Source of the DNA: Aliidiomarina taiwanensis
Lineage (GTDB): Bacteria; Pseudomonadota; Gammaproteobacteria; Enterobacterales; Alteromonadaceae
Length of the DNA stretch: 64,000 nt
NCBI RefSeq assembly: GCF_003987015.1
Contig: NZ_PIPQ01000006.1
Location: 62,001-126,000, forward strand
Direction of reading: 5' to 3'
This document shows, piece after piece, positions 36,859 to 45,456 of this stretch. A program made the position numbers and the translations under genes. The notes under the pieces are model-generated. The model saw nothing but the letters and a program-made list of their open reading frames with translations, ran no database searches and was not told the origin of the DNA. The stretch's first letter is position 1. Each line of letters opens with the position of its first letter.

Positions 36859-36875
36859 TTCTGGTCTAACCTGTT
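36859..36875 (-). promoter_or_regulatory. FadR-like operator upstream of fadH
   Basis: TTCTGGTCTAACCTGTT agrees with AACTGGTCnGACCAGTT at 12 of 16 defined positions. It lies between a possible -10 (TATAAA on the minus strand, 36884-36889) and the start codon, a position suited to repression. Family knowledge: FadR controls fad genes in Vibrio and Shewanella. Confidence 0.5.
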
Positions 36876-36977
36876 AACCCCACTTTATAGTGTCGCTATA
36901 ACAAGCGCAAGACGACTTCACTAGCCCTCCTTCTCTTTCTCGTATAGATTAAACAAACACGTAATTGTGAGGACATT

Positions 36978-38375
36978 ATGAACACTTCAGCAGCACCTAT
37001 CCATACGCACTTTGAACGTTTGCACGACACCTTTTTAAGTCATAAAACCTACGACTTACATTGGCGTCGGCGCCAACTTGAGCAATTAGCGGTTATGCTA
37101 CGCACCCATAAAGCGGAATTTATTCAAGCCCTTGCAGAGGATTTAGGCAAGCCTGCTACGGAAGCCTGGGTAACAGAAATTGGTTTTTTACTCAGCGACA
37201 TTCGCTACCAGTTAAAGCATCTTTTTAAATGGACCAAACCGAAGCGCGTGTCCAGTCCTTTAGCTATACAGCCTGCCCGCTCACGCCTAGTGCCTGAGCC
37301 GTTAGGTGTGGTGCTGGTTATGGGTGCTTGGAATTACCCGTTACAACTCTCATTAGCGCCCGTTATTGCTGCGCTAACAGCCGGCAACTGCGTTATGTTA
37401 AAACCCTCTGAAGTGTCCCCTGCTACTGCGGCTGTGTTAGCAAAACGAGTGCCCGAGTACTTAGACTCCAGCTGCGTGCAAGTGCTAGAAGGTGACGCCA
37501 GCGTAGCCAATGAACTGCTAACACTTCCCTTCCATCACGTTTTCTATACGGGTGGCGGACAAGTAGGGAAAATTGTTATGCGCGCAGCTGCGGAACACCT
37601 AACGCCCGTCACACTAGAGCTCGGTGGTAAAAGCCCCGTGGTGGTGAGCAAGCACACGAATATTAAAGTAACGGCGCAGCGCATTGTATGGGGTAAGTTT
37701 ATTAACGCTGGGCAAACTTGTATTGCGCCCGACTACGTGTTGGTCGAAGAAGATGTTCATGAGGAGTTGGTGGCCGCATTAAAAGAAGCCATTCACACTT
37801 TTTATGGTAGCACGCCAGACGAAAGTAACGACTATGGCCGCATTGTTGCCAAGCGTCACGTGGAGCGTTTGGCTAAGCTTATTGAGCCTGAGGCGCTCGC
37901 AGGTGCGTCCTTATATGGTGGCGAATACGACCTAGAAACCAATTACTTTGCGCCCACCATTGTGGATAACTGCTCGCCGGAAAGCCCGTTAATGCAAGAG
38001 GAAATATTTGGCCCTATTTTGCCCGTTATTGGGGTGCCAGACGTTCCTGCAGCCTATGCTTTTATTCGTAGCAAGGCACGGCCTTTGGCTTGCTATGTAT
38101 TTAGTCAGGACAAAACAGAACTGCGCCAAGCAGAACACTTTATTCAATGTGGCACCTTATGCATCAACGACACCATTTCGTTTATGCTGAACCCTAAAAT
38201 TCCTTTTGGCGGCGTAGGCGGCAGCGGTATGGGGCGTTACCATGGTAAATGGGGGTTCGACACCTTTAGTCATCTCAAACCTGTGGTCACCCGCTCGTTC
38301 TCTTTTGAGTTAGATGTGCGGTACCCACCGTTTACCTCATTGAAAACAAAACTGCTGAAAATGCTCTTAGGCTAA
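36978..38375 (+). CDS. Class 3-type aldehyde dehydrogenase
   Basis: A 465-residue NAD(P)-dependent aldehyde dehydrogenase of the short class 3 type (fatty aldehyde, coniferyl aldehyde and benzaldehyde branches). It has the cofactor region MGAWNYPLQLSLAPVIAAL and LKPSEVSP, the catalytic glutamate in VTLELGGKSP and the catalytic cysteine in NAGQTCIAPDYVL. The C-terminal RYPPFTSLKTKLLKMLLG resembles the hydrophobic tail of fatty aldehyde dehydrogenases. It is divergent from fadH, compatible with a role in aliphatic aldehyde clearance, which is inference. Confidence 0.9.
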   Translation: MNTSAAPIHTHFERLHDTFLSHKTYDLHWRRRQLEQLAVMLRTHKAEFIQALAEDLGKPATEAWVTEIGFLLSDIRYQLKHLFKWTKPKRVSSPLAIQPARSRLVPEPLGVVLVMGAWNYPLQLSLAPVIAALTAGNCVMLKPSEVSPATAAVLAKRVPEYLDSSCVQVLEGDASVANELLTLPFHHVFYTGGGQVGKIVMRAAAEHLTPVTLELGGKSPVVVSKHTNIKVTAQRIVWGKFINAGQTCIAPDYVLVEEDVHEELVAALKEAIHTFYGSTPDESNDYGRIVAKRHVERLAKLIEPEALAGASLYGGEYDLETNYFAPTIVDNCSPESPLMQEEIFGPILPVIGVPDVPAAYAFIRSKARPLACYVFSQDKTELRQAEHFIQCGTLCINDTISFMLNPKIPFGGVGGSGMGRYHGKWGFDTFSHLKPVVTRSFSFELDVRYPPFTSLKTKLLKMLLG

Positions 38376-38443
38376 CACCTTGAAACCGTGAATTTTGGCC
38401 CCATCTGTTCAGTTAAGACAATAAACAATCGTAAGAGGTTATC

Positions 38444-39298
38444 GTGCAAGCCACCAACATAGTCGAATTAACAGCAGCAAATGTTCGTGATGTTCTTATT
38501 GAACAGTCTAAAACCAAAACCATTTTAATCGACTTCTGGGCCGACTGGTGCGAACCATGTAAGCAGATGATGCCCATTTTAGAGCGCATTGCTGCTGACT
38601 ATACCGACACACTGATCTTAGCCAAAGTCGACTGCGAGGCAGAGCAGGAGCTTGCAGCTCAGTTCCAAATTCGTAGTTTGCCCACATTAATGGTGTTTAA
38701 AGACGGTCAGCCGGTAGACGGCGTAGCGGGTGCCCAGTCAGAGCAAGCCATTCGCGATTTACTTAGCAAGCATTTACCACAGCCTGGCGATAAAGAAATG
38801 AGTGAGGCCCAGCAAGCGCTTGCCAATGAAGACTTTGAAAGCGCTTACACACTGGCAAAGCAAGCCTTTGAGTTACTTCCTGATAATACGGATGCGCGCA
38901 TGCTATATGCAGATGCCGCAGCACGCATTGGTCACACAGAGCAAGCAAAGGAGCTTTTGAGTACGCTCACCATTGCAGAGCAGGCAAGCCCGCATTATCA
39001 ACAAATTGTAGCGGCCATCGAGTTAGCAGAAAGCGCAGCTGACAGCCCGGAAATACGCGCTCTTGAAGCCGAGCTAGAGGCCGACCCCGACAACCTTGCG
39101 CTAAAACAAAAGCTAGCCGTGCAATATCATATAGTGAAACGTCACCAAGAAGCCCTTGAATTGATGTTTGCTATACTGAAAAAAGACATGGCTTATGGTG
39201 ACGCTCGCAAGCAAACACTGGATATTTTAAATAATTTACCCGCGGGTGATCCGCTGGCTTCACAGTACCGTAATAAGCTGTACAGCATGATGTATTAG
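38444..39298 (+). CDS. cnoX: Co-chaperone/thioredoxin-like protein CnoX (YbbN)
   Basis: A 284-residue chaperedoxin: an N-terminal thioredoxin domain (1-110) with the active-site motif WADWCEPCKQ, then TPR-like helices (about 120-284, EDFESAYTLAKQAFELLPDN). CnoX protects substrates from over-oxidation and hands them to GroEL and DnaK. The CxxC pair is intact here, unlike in E. coli CnoX, so a redox activity is plausible. Start is GTG with AAGAGG upstream. Confidence 0.9.
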   Translation: MQATNIVELTAANVRDVLIEQSKTKTILIDFWADWCEPCKQMMPILERIAADYTDTLILAKVDCEAEQELAAQFQIRSLPTLMVFKDGQPVDGVAGAQSEQAIRDLLSKHLPQPGDKEMSEAQQALANEDFESAYTLAKQAFELLPDNTDARMLYADAAARIGHTEQAKELLSTLTIAEQASPHYQQIVAAIELAESAADSPEIRALEAELEADPDNLALKQKLAVQYHIVKRHQEALELMFAILKKDMAYGDARKQTLDILNNLPAGDPLASQYRNKLYSMMY

Positions 39299-39324
39299 TA
39301 CGCAATTATTCCCTCGTTTTTTTT

Positions 39325-39348
39325 GCCGGCTCCCCGCCGGCTTTTTTT
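39325..39348 (+). terminator. Terminator after cnoX
   Basis: GCCGGC (39325-39330), loop TCCCC, GCCGGC (39336-39341), then seven T. It separates cnoX from the MCE operon. Confidence 0.9.
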
Positions 39349-39426
39349 GTCCAATTGTAATTCCTCCCACACCCTGCTAAGTTTGTAACATAAATAAAAC
39401 AACCCCCTACTATATTGGCCCTATAA

Positions 39427-40236
39427 ATGATGCAGCGTATATTGCGTTTCCCTGGGTTTATTGGCCGCCAAGCCATACGTCCTTTTAGCTATGGTTTTGC
39501 CGTATTGCTGTTTACGCTTCGAGCGCTGAACCCTCATCAACAAGGTGTGTTTCGGTTAAACCAAGGCTCTTACCGAACCTTGGTGGGACAGCTTATTTTC
39601 TCCGGTATTGACGCTTTACCCGCCATTTCTTTACTTGCGTTTGCATCGGGCCTAGCTGTTACCAGCCAAATCATTTTAACCATTCAGTTAATTGGCGACC
39701 GCACTGAAGTTATCGATATTTTGGTGCGCGTGGTGGTGTTCGAGCTGAGTACTCTACTAACAGCTATTCTGTTAATTGGTCGCAGCGGATCTGCTATTAC
39801 CGTTGACCTTGGCAACATGAAACTAAATCGAGAGCTTGAAGGGGTTGAAATGTTAGGCATTAACTTAAACCACTTCCTTATTACCCCTCGGGTGCTTGGC
39901 GCTGGTTTAGCCCAAGCTATGTTAGCTATTTATTTTGCGTTTTTTGCCATTGTTACGGGTGTTTTCTTTTTAGCCTTTAGTCACGATCCTGGGTATTTTA
40001 ACTACTTGCCAGAAATTGCCGCTTCTTTGCATCCATATAACTTGGTTATCTTCCTCGTGAAGAATCTATTATTTGGCATCATTATTGGCGCAACTGCTTG
40101 TTATCACGCTTTGCAGGTAGAACGCTCACGCACTGAACTGCCACAGCAAACGCAGCGGGCTATTGTGAACAGCATAGGTATTGTGTTTGTGCTTAACGCC
40201 ATATTTGTACTTTTTATGCAGCCGCCAATATTATGA
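39427..40236 (+). CDS. MlaE-family ABC transporter permease
   Basis: A 269-residue inner-membrane permease of MCE transport systems (MlaE/YrbE, DUF140). It has an N-terminal interface helix region, then five membrane helices; the family pattern RSGSAITVDLGNMKLNRELEGVEMLGIN (near residues 118-146) is clear. In Mla-type systems the permease dimer carries lipids with a hexameric MCE ring and an ATPase. First gene of a four-gene operon; its stop overlaps the next start by four bases. A second ATG three bases in is equally possible. Confidence 0.9.
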   Translation: MMQRILRFPGFIGRQAIRPFSYGFAVLLFTLRALNPHQQGVFRLNQGSYRTLVGQLIFSGIDALPAISLLAFASGLAVTSQIILTIQLIGDRTEVIDILVRVVVFELSTLLTAILLIGRSGSAITVDLGNMKLNRELEGVEMLGINLNHFLITPRVLGAGLAQAMLAIYFAFFAIVTGVFFLAFSHDPGYFNYLPEIAASLHPYNLVIFLVKNLLFGIIIGATACYHALQVERSRTELPQQTQRAIVNSIGIVFVLNAIFVLFMQPPIL

Positions 40237-40979
40237 AAACAGCATCGACAGAACAAAGCAGCATAACTGCGGTAAACTTTTCACCTACGCTTACTCAGGG
40301 TCTTAAGTCACCTTTGCAACTGAATACCTCGCCTGGCGATATCATTTGCTTTATCGGTTCAAAAGAGAACATATTAGACACTTACTTGCGGGCTCTGGCA
40401 GGACTCCATCCAATTGCGGAAGGGGACCTCTTTATTAATCAAGAACCCATTGAGTCTATCTCGCCTAAGCAATGGAGCTTGTTGCGGCAAGAAATTGCTT
40501 ATATTTCGAAAGAAGCGCCGTTGCTTTCGGTTTTAAGTGGCATGAACAATGTGATATTTCCCGCTTTATACCATGGTATTTATGACCGTGATCAAGCCCT
40601 ATTAAAAGCGACCGAACTATTCGCTGAACTTGGTTATCAAGGTGACAGTGACTTATTACCTGCCTACCTAGAGCCCTTGGAACGTCTGCAACTAGCCCTT
40701 GCGAGAGCACTGATGCTAAAGCCGAAGGTGCTGGTACTGAACAACCCTTGGCATAGCTTGGCGCCCTACGAATACTCAGTGTTGAATACATTTCTGCGAC
40801 ATTGGTCTCGTAATAAAGTGCTCATAGTATCAACCGACTCACTACACTTTGTGCGTCAATATGCCACCAAAATATATTTTATAGGGCCGAACAAGGTAAC
40901 CTATTTCCAATCATGGACCAGCCTTATAGAAAGTGAGCGCGTAGAAGTGCGTGACTTTTTGGCTCAGCTTTCGGAGTAA
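40233..40979 (+). CDS. Degenerate ABC ATPase-like subunit of the MCE operon
   Basis: A 248-residue protein that aligns with MlaF-type ATPases but lacks their catalytic residues. The Walker A position reads IGSKENILDT without the lysine, the signature reads LEPLERLQLALARAL instead of LSGGQ, Walker B reads VLVLNNP instead of LLDEP, and the H-loop position reads VSTDS without histidine. The frame is intact, with normal codon use and coupling to both neighbours, so it is a maintained gene and not debris. It may be a structural pseudo-ATPase for the MlaE permease. It starts inside the permease stop (ATGA). Confidence 0.85.
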   Translation: MKTASTEQSSITAVNFSPTLTQGLKSPLQLNTSPGDIICFIGSKENILDTYLRALAGLHPIAEGDLFINQEPIESISPKQWSLLRQEIAYISKEAPLLSVLSGMNNVIFPALYHGIYDRDQALLKATELFAELGYQGDSDLLPAYLEPLERLQLALARALMLKPKVLVLNNPWHSLAPYEYSVLNTFLRHWSRNKVLIVSTDSLHFVRQYATKIYFIGPNKVTYFQSWTSLIESERVEVRDFLAQLSE

Positions 40980-40987
40980 GCATTGCT

Positions 40988-42001
40988 ATGACACACCCCA
41001 CAAAAAAGCCTCATTACATACACCGCATGAGCTATTCTGCTCAAGAGAAGTTGGTTGGAGTCTTTGTTATCGTTGCGTTAGCCTTGTTGGTTGGGCTTTT
41101 TACCCTAAACGCTTCAAATTTACATTTATTTGAAAACTACAAACATATCGAACTACATGTGCAAAATGCAGAAGACATAACATTAGACACACCCGTATTA
41201 AGCTCTGGTATTCAAATTGGGCGTGTCGATCAGGTAAAAGTCACCCCTGAAAATAGCATTAGTATTCGTGTACGTATTTATGAAAGCTATACCCATATGG
41301 TACGTACCGACTCTACGCCTAAATTGCGCTTATCACTACTGGGCCGAAGTAGCATTGAATTTTCCACGGGAACTATGTCCTACCCGGAAATTGAAGATGG
41401 TGCAGTTCTTGTGGTCGATACCCCCATGTCCATGGACGATTTAATGGCTCAAGTGCGGCCTGTGCTTTCTAATTTAGAGCAAACCATAGCCCATGTTTCA
41501 GACATTGTTGCAGCTATCGAGCCAAATGATGTGGCAAAAACAGTCCATCACCTGAGCAACTTAACAGGTGAGGTTAGCCTAATGGCTCAAAAGATAAACG
41601 CTGGTGAAGGCAGCCTTGGGCAACTACTAAATAACCCTGAGTTTGCTACTCAGCTGGCAGACCTATTAGGTACAACTGGCAACGTGCTCAATTCTGTCGA
41701 TCGTCGTCTCAGTGAGCTTGCACCGCTACTCACAGGCATGGCCCCTACAGTGAATGAGCTAAGCAACGCGGCACCACAGTTGGGCGAGTTATTTAACCAA
41801 ACGGTCACCATGCTTGAGCAAGTCAATCAAGCCTTAGCTGCCATTCAGCCTGAAACGCAACAATTACCCGACCTGATGATTCGAGTCAATCTGTTAACGG
41901 AGCAAGCCAATAGGCTACTCAACCAAATGTCACAGAGCTGGCTATTTTCAGGTGGCAAGAAAGACAGTGAACAACAAGTGGAGCTAGTGCCTCATGAATA
42001 G
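40988..42001 (+). CDS. MCE family lipid-binding protein (MlaD-like)
   Basis: A 337-residue protein with one N-terminal membrane helix (about 21-39) and a single MCE domain (about 50-135, with VLSSGIQIGRVDQVKV and LLGRSSIEFSTG), then a long helical C-terminal part (about 145-320) rich in heptad-like leucines. MCE proteins form rings that bind phospholipids between inner and outer membranes. The C-terminal extension is far longer than in MlaD (183) and may form a helical tube. It starts 8 bases after the degenerate ATPase gene. Confidence 0.9.
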   Translation: MTHPTKKPHYIHRMSYSAQEKLVGVFVIVALALLVGLFTLNASNLHLFENYKHIELHVQNAEDITLDTPVLSSGIQIGRVDQVKVTPENSISIRVRIYESYTHMVRTDSTPKLRLSLLGRSSIEFSTGTMSYPEIEDGAVLVVDTPMSMDDLMAQVRPVLSNLEQTIAHVSDIVAAIEPNDVAKTVHHLSNLTGEVSLMAQKINAGEGSLGQLLNNPEFATQLADLLGTTGNVLNSVDRRLSELAPLLTGMAPTVNELSNAAPQLGELFNQTVTMLEQVNQALAAIQPETQQLPDLMIRVNLLTEQANRLLNQMSQSWLFSGGKKDSEQQVELVPHE

Positions 42002-42950
42002 ACATTGGAAACTCGCCGGAGTCTTTGTACTCTCGTTAGCTTACACTGCAACAGCCGTCGGCTGCAGTAAAACACCGCCCCCGCCCTATGCAAGTGAGCA
42101 AAGCAATATGCTGCTAGAACAAGGAGTTCAAGCACACCAACAAGGCCGATATAGCGAAGCCATGTATTTGTTTGAACAAGCGAGTGCCCATTACCGCAGT
42201 ATCGACAACCAAGCCGCACTTGCGCTTACTTTGTTAAACTTTGCGGAAACTGCTTACTTGGTAGGTGCAAGAGAGCGGGCATATCGCGTTGCTCATGATG
42301 CTGCAGACTTGGCCAAAGCCAAGGAAGAACTAAACTTGTACTGGCGAGCCAAGTTATTACTCGCACGTATTCAATTTGAAGAAGACAATGCCCCACACGC
42401 ATTAGAGTATGTGGAAGAGTTTCTCACACTGTATGATAACACCAGCCCGCTATACCTAAACGCACTTATTTTACGAGCCGATATCGCTTTTCAGCAAGAC
42501 GCTAACAACACGCTTTGGCTTGAGCAAGTACAAAGCATGCCCACAAGTAACCCGCTGTACCAAGCGCGGGTGCTGCGCTTAAATGCCTTGTACCATGTTG
42601 CACACTCCCCACACCTTGCAGAGCACGAGCTAAATGCAGCCCATAACATATACCGCCGGCTCACTTTTCGGCCTGGCATTGCCAGTACGTTAACGCAACT
42701 GTCTGAACTTTATGCTACACAAGCGCGTTATGATGAAGCCAAACAAGTTGGTTTACGTGCTTTGCATGTTAGGGCGTGGCTAAAAGATGACCATGGAGCT
42801 CGTCAGTTATTATTGCATTTAGCCAGTGTTAGCGACTTACAAGGCAAGCAAGACTGGGCTGAGCAAGCGCGCCAGCTGGCTTGGCAATTGAGGATAGAAC
42901 CCTCGCAAATTCGCAATCCGAACTTTCTAGATGCCCTGGACAAGATATAA
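41994..42950 (+). CDS. TPR-repeat lipoprotein of the MCE operon
   Basis: A 318-residue lipoprotein: signal region ends in TAVGC (cysteine at 24), then a proline-rich linker (KTPPPPY) and a series of TPR-like helical pairs, for example LEQGVQAHQQGRYSEAMYLFEQA and AQARYDEAKQVGLRALHV. Its ATG lies in the last codons of the MCE gene, so it belongs to the operon. In other MCE operons this position is often held by an auxiliary lipoprotein of the PqiC type, which this does not resemble. I infer an outer-membrane or periplasmic partner of the MCE protein. Confidence 0.8.
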   Translation: MNRHWKLAGVFVLSLAYTATAVGCSKTPPPPYASEQSNMLLEQGVQAHQQGRYSEAMYLFEQASAHYRSIDNQAALALTLLNFAETAYLVGARERAYRVAHDAADLAKAKEELNLYWRAKLLLARIQFEEDNAPHALEYVEEFLTLYDNTSPLYLNALILRADIAFQQDANNTLWLEQVQSMPTSNPLYQARVLRLNALYHVAHSPHLAEHELNAAHNIYRRLTFRPGIASTLTQLSELYATQARYDEAKQVGLRALHVRAWLKDDHGARQLLLHLASVSDLQGKQDWAEQARQLAWQLRIEPSQIRNPNFLDALDKI

Positions 42951-42953
42951 AAA

Positions 42954-42972
42954 AGCCCTCTATGCGAGGGCT
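42954..42972. terminator. Terminator between MCE operon and phnA
   Basis: AGCCCTC (42954-42960), loop TATGC, GAGGGCT (42966-42972). The minus-strand side continues into a T run, so it best serves phnA; it may also end the MCE operon. Confidence 0.75.
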
Positions 42973-42982
42973 GTTTGAAAGG

Positions 42983-43327
42983 CTATGCTTTTTTAACAAA
43001 CTCCGACTTGAGTTTCATGGGACCTATGCCGTCTACTTTACAGTCAATATCATGGTCACCATCAATTAAGCGAATGTCTTTCGCTTTGGTGCCCACTTTT
43101 ACGACTGTTGACGAGCCTTTCACTTTCAAGTCTTTAATCACGGTCACTGTGTCACCGTCGTTTAATACTTGCCCATGGGCGTCTTTAAAAACCTTTACCT
43201 CTTCCGTTTCTGCTTCTGCAGCAGCTTCCGGGTTCCACTCGTGCGCACACTCAGGGCACACCATCATTAAGCCATCTTCATAGGTGTATTCAGAGCCACA
43301 CGCTGGGCAAGCAGGTAATCCACTCAT
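42983..43327 (-). CDS. phnA: PhnA (YjdM) family zinc-ribbon protein
   Basis: A 114-residue protein with an N-terminal zinc ribbon (CPACGSEY and CPECAHEW) and a C-terminal SH3-like domain ([40 protein letters not shown]). It matches E. coli YjdM/PhnA nearly end to end (111 residues). Despite the old name, it has no shown link to phosphonate use. ATG 43327 gives the E. coli-type MS start with AAGGA upstream; two upstream ATGs are less likely. Confidence 0.93.
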   Translation of the reverse strand: MSGLPACPACGSEYTYEDGLMMVCPECAHEWNPEAAAEAETEEVKVFKDAHGQVLNDGDTVTVIKDLKVKGSSTVVKVGTKAKDIRLIDGDHDIDCKVDGIGPMKLKSEFVKKA

Positions 43328-43457
43328 TTTCATTTCCTTCATTGTCAGTAACGCAGCTTATGCCGCACACGTAGCTAAGCAGTAGCTAGGATTTAGCCCA
43401 TTATACCAGTATCCTTCTTTGAATAGTGAACTCACACAAACATCACAGGGACGACCT

Positions 43458-43937
43458 ATGACGACAGACAACAAAAACTATTTACTCCGCATCTATCACA
43501 AAATGCGTGCTTTACCCTTCGGTGCTCGGCTGTTCTCTGCTTTTTTTGCCCGCAAAGCACCCTACTTTAAAACCATAAAACCGCTTATTACACATCTAGA
43601 GCCTGGTCGCTGCGAGCTGGTTTTCAAAAAACGTAAAGCCGTACAAAACCATATAGGGACAGTTCATGCCATTGCCTTGTGCAATGGATTGGAGATGGCT
43701 ATGGGAGCTGTGGCAGAAGCTTCTATTCCTCCGCACTTGCGCTGGATTCCAAAGGAAATGAAAGTGTCTTACACAGCGAAAGCAGACTCGGATATAAAAG
43801 TAACGGCTTCCATAGCCCCTGAGGCTTGGCAGCTTGGCGATGTACCCATTCAAGTTGAAGCAGCTCGAAGCGACGGTACCATTGTTATATGCGCTGAAAT
43901 TACCGTTTATGTGTCAGAAAAGCCGCAAAAGAGGTAA
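43458..43937 (+). CDS. DUF4442 hotdog-fold protein
   Basis: A 159-residue protein of the hotdog superfamily, DUF4442 branch (FKTIKPLITHLEPGRCELVFKKRKAVQNHIGTVHAIALCNGLEMAMG). The NHIGTVHA stretch is the usual hotdog helix region, and such proteins are often acyl-CoA thioesterases, though activity is unproven here. ATG 43458 follows AGGGA; the frame is open upstream to 43419. Confidence 0.8.
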   Translation: MTTDNKNYLLRIYHKMRALPFGARLFSAFFARKAPYFKTIKPLITHLEPGRCELVFKKRKAVQNHIGTVHAIALCNGLEMAMGAVAEASIPPHLRWIPKEMKVSYTAKADSDIKVTASIAPEAWQLGDVPIQVEAARSDGTIVICAEITVYVSEKPQKR

Positions 43938-44028
43938 TAAAGCAGCTGGTCGGGTTTGCGCCCTCGCTAGCAAACCTGCTATAAAGCATGGTTAACATTC
44001 CTTTAAAAACAAGAATAATAGGGTCATT

Positions 44029-45447
44029 ATGAGCGAGAATCGTGAACACTTTAGCTCCCGCATAGGTTTTATCTTAGCTGCTGCTGGATCTGCCGTTGGT
44101 ATTGGTAACATGGTGGGCTTTCCTGTTGCCGCAACAAAAAACGGTGGTGGTGCGTTTCTCATTATTTATGCTTTGTTTGTCGTCTTCCTATGCATCCCTA
44201 TTATGCTGGCGGAAATGGGGCTTGGCCGTCGCACTCAGTCCGACCCTCAAGGCGCTTATGTTGGTATTGCTGGCGCAGCTAGCAAATGGCGATTTGCTGG
44301 TTGGTTAGCCGTGCTCACCCCCTTCATGATTGGTGTGTTTTATATGGTAGTCACTGTCTGGATACTTGGCTACTTAGTGCTTTCTTTAACGGGTGGGCTT
44401 AGTACCATTGCCGACCCCGCCTATTTTGGTACCTTTATTAATAGCAAGTTAGTCTTTGTTTACTTAATTGCCGTTGCCGCCTTAGTGTATGCCATTCTGG
44501 TAATGGGCGTTAAAAACGGTATTGAGTTTGCCGCTCGCATCATGATGCCTGCCCTTTTCATTATGCTGCTGCTCATGGTGGTGTTTGTGCTTAGTCTCGA
44601 CAACGCTTTTGCCGGCGTGAAGTTTTATTTAATTCCAGACTTTTCGGCAATTAACGGCACAGTAATAAGCGGCGCTCTTTCACAGGCCTTTTTCTCTTTG
44701 TCTTTGGGTATGGGTATTCTTATTACTTATGGTAGCTATTTGCGTAAGCATGACGACCTTATTGGCTCGGCTAAGCTCGTTGCTATCGCCGACTCGTTAG
44801 TTGCCTTTACCGCTGGCTTAATGGTATTACCTGCCATTTTCCACTTTGACCCCAGCACAAACCCTAGCGACTTAAGCGACTCCTCTGTGGCCATGATTTT
44901 CACCTTCTTACCGAAAATATTTATGGCTCTTGAAGTCAGTATTGGCTATATAGGCGCCAGCGCTGTTGCTTCCTTATTTTTCCTACTCGTGTTCTTTGCG
45001 GCTATCACCTCATTAGTTTCCATCATTGAGGTACCCACAGCTACTCTTGTACGTAAGTACAACATAAGCCGTAAGAAAGCCTTAGGCACTCTCGCATTAA
45101 CCATGGGGGTCTTAACGCTGGTTGCGACTGCTTCGTTCGGTATGGTCGACCACTTCACCAACCTTCTCACTTACGGTGGCAAAAGTAAGTCCTTCTTCGA
45201 CCTCATTGAAGACGTTTTCTACCAAACCGTGCTGCCATTTAATGGTTTGCTAATTTGTCTTTTTGTAGTGTGGTATTGGCGCCAAGACAACTTTAACCAA
45301 AGCTTGAAGGACGGTAGCAATCAGTACATGGGAAGCCTGTTACAGCGCTATATTAACTTCTCATTACGCTCTTTTATTCCTGTTGTTCTAGCTGTTGTAT
45401 TTATCAACACTGTGCTCGATATTTACTTCGGCGCGGCTTTGTTCTAA
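44029..45447 (+). CDS. Sodium-dependent transporter, NSS (SNF) family
   Basis: A 472-residue neurotransmitter:sodium symporter homologue with about 11-12 membrane helices. The Na+ site region in helix 1 reads GSAVGIGNMVGFPVAATKNGGGAF, followed by PIMLAEMGLGRR; later SLSLGMGILITYGSYL in helix 6 is family-typical. Substrate is probably an amino acid or small organic compound. The 472-residue size and the unusual GNMVGFP instead of GNIWRFP place it in a less studied branch. It ends 9 bases before tmcA. Confidence 0.9.
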   Translation: MSENREHFSSRIGFILAAAGSAVGIGNMVGFPVAATKNGGGAFLIIYALFVVFLCIPIMLAEMGLGRRTQSDPQGAYVGIAGAASKWRFAGWLAVLTPFMIGVFYMVVTVWILGYLVLSLTGGLSTIADPAYFGTFINSKLVFVYLIAVAALVYAILVMGVKNGIEFAARIMMPALFIMLLLMVVFVLSLDNAFAGVKFYLIPDFSAINGTVISGALSQAFFSLSLGMGILITYGSYLRKHDDLIGSAKLVAIADSLVAFTAGLMVLPAIFHFDPSTNPSDLSDSSVAMIFTFLPKIFMALEVSIGYIGASAVASLFFLLVFFAAITSLVSIIEVPTATLVRKYNISRKKALGTLALTMGVLTLVATASFGMVDHFTNLLTYGGKSKSFFDLIEDVFYQTVLPFNGLLICLFVVWYWRQDNFNQSLKDGSNQYMGSLLQRYINFSLRSFIPVVLAVVFINTVLDIYFGAALF

Positions 45448-45456
45448 TAAACTTCA

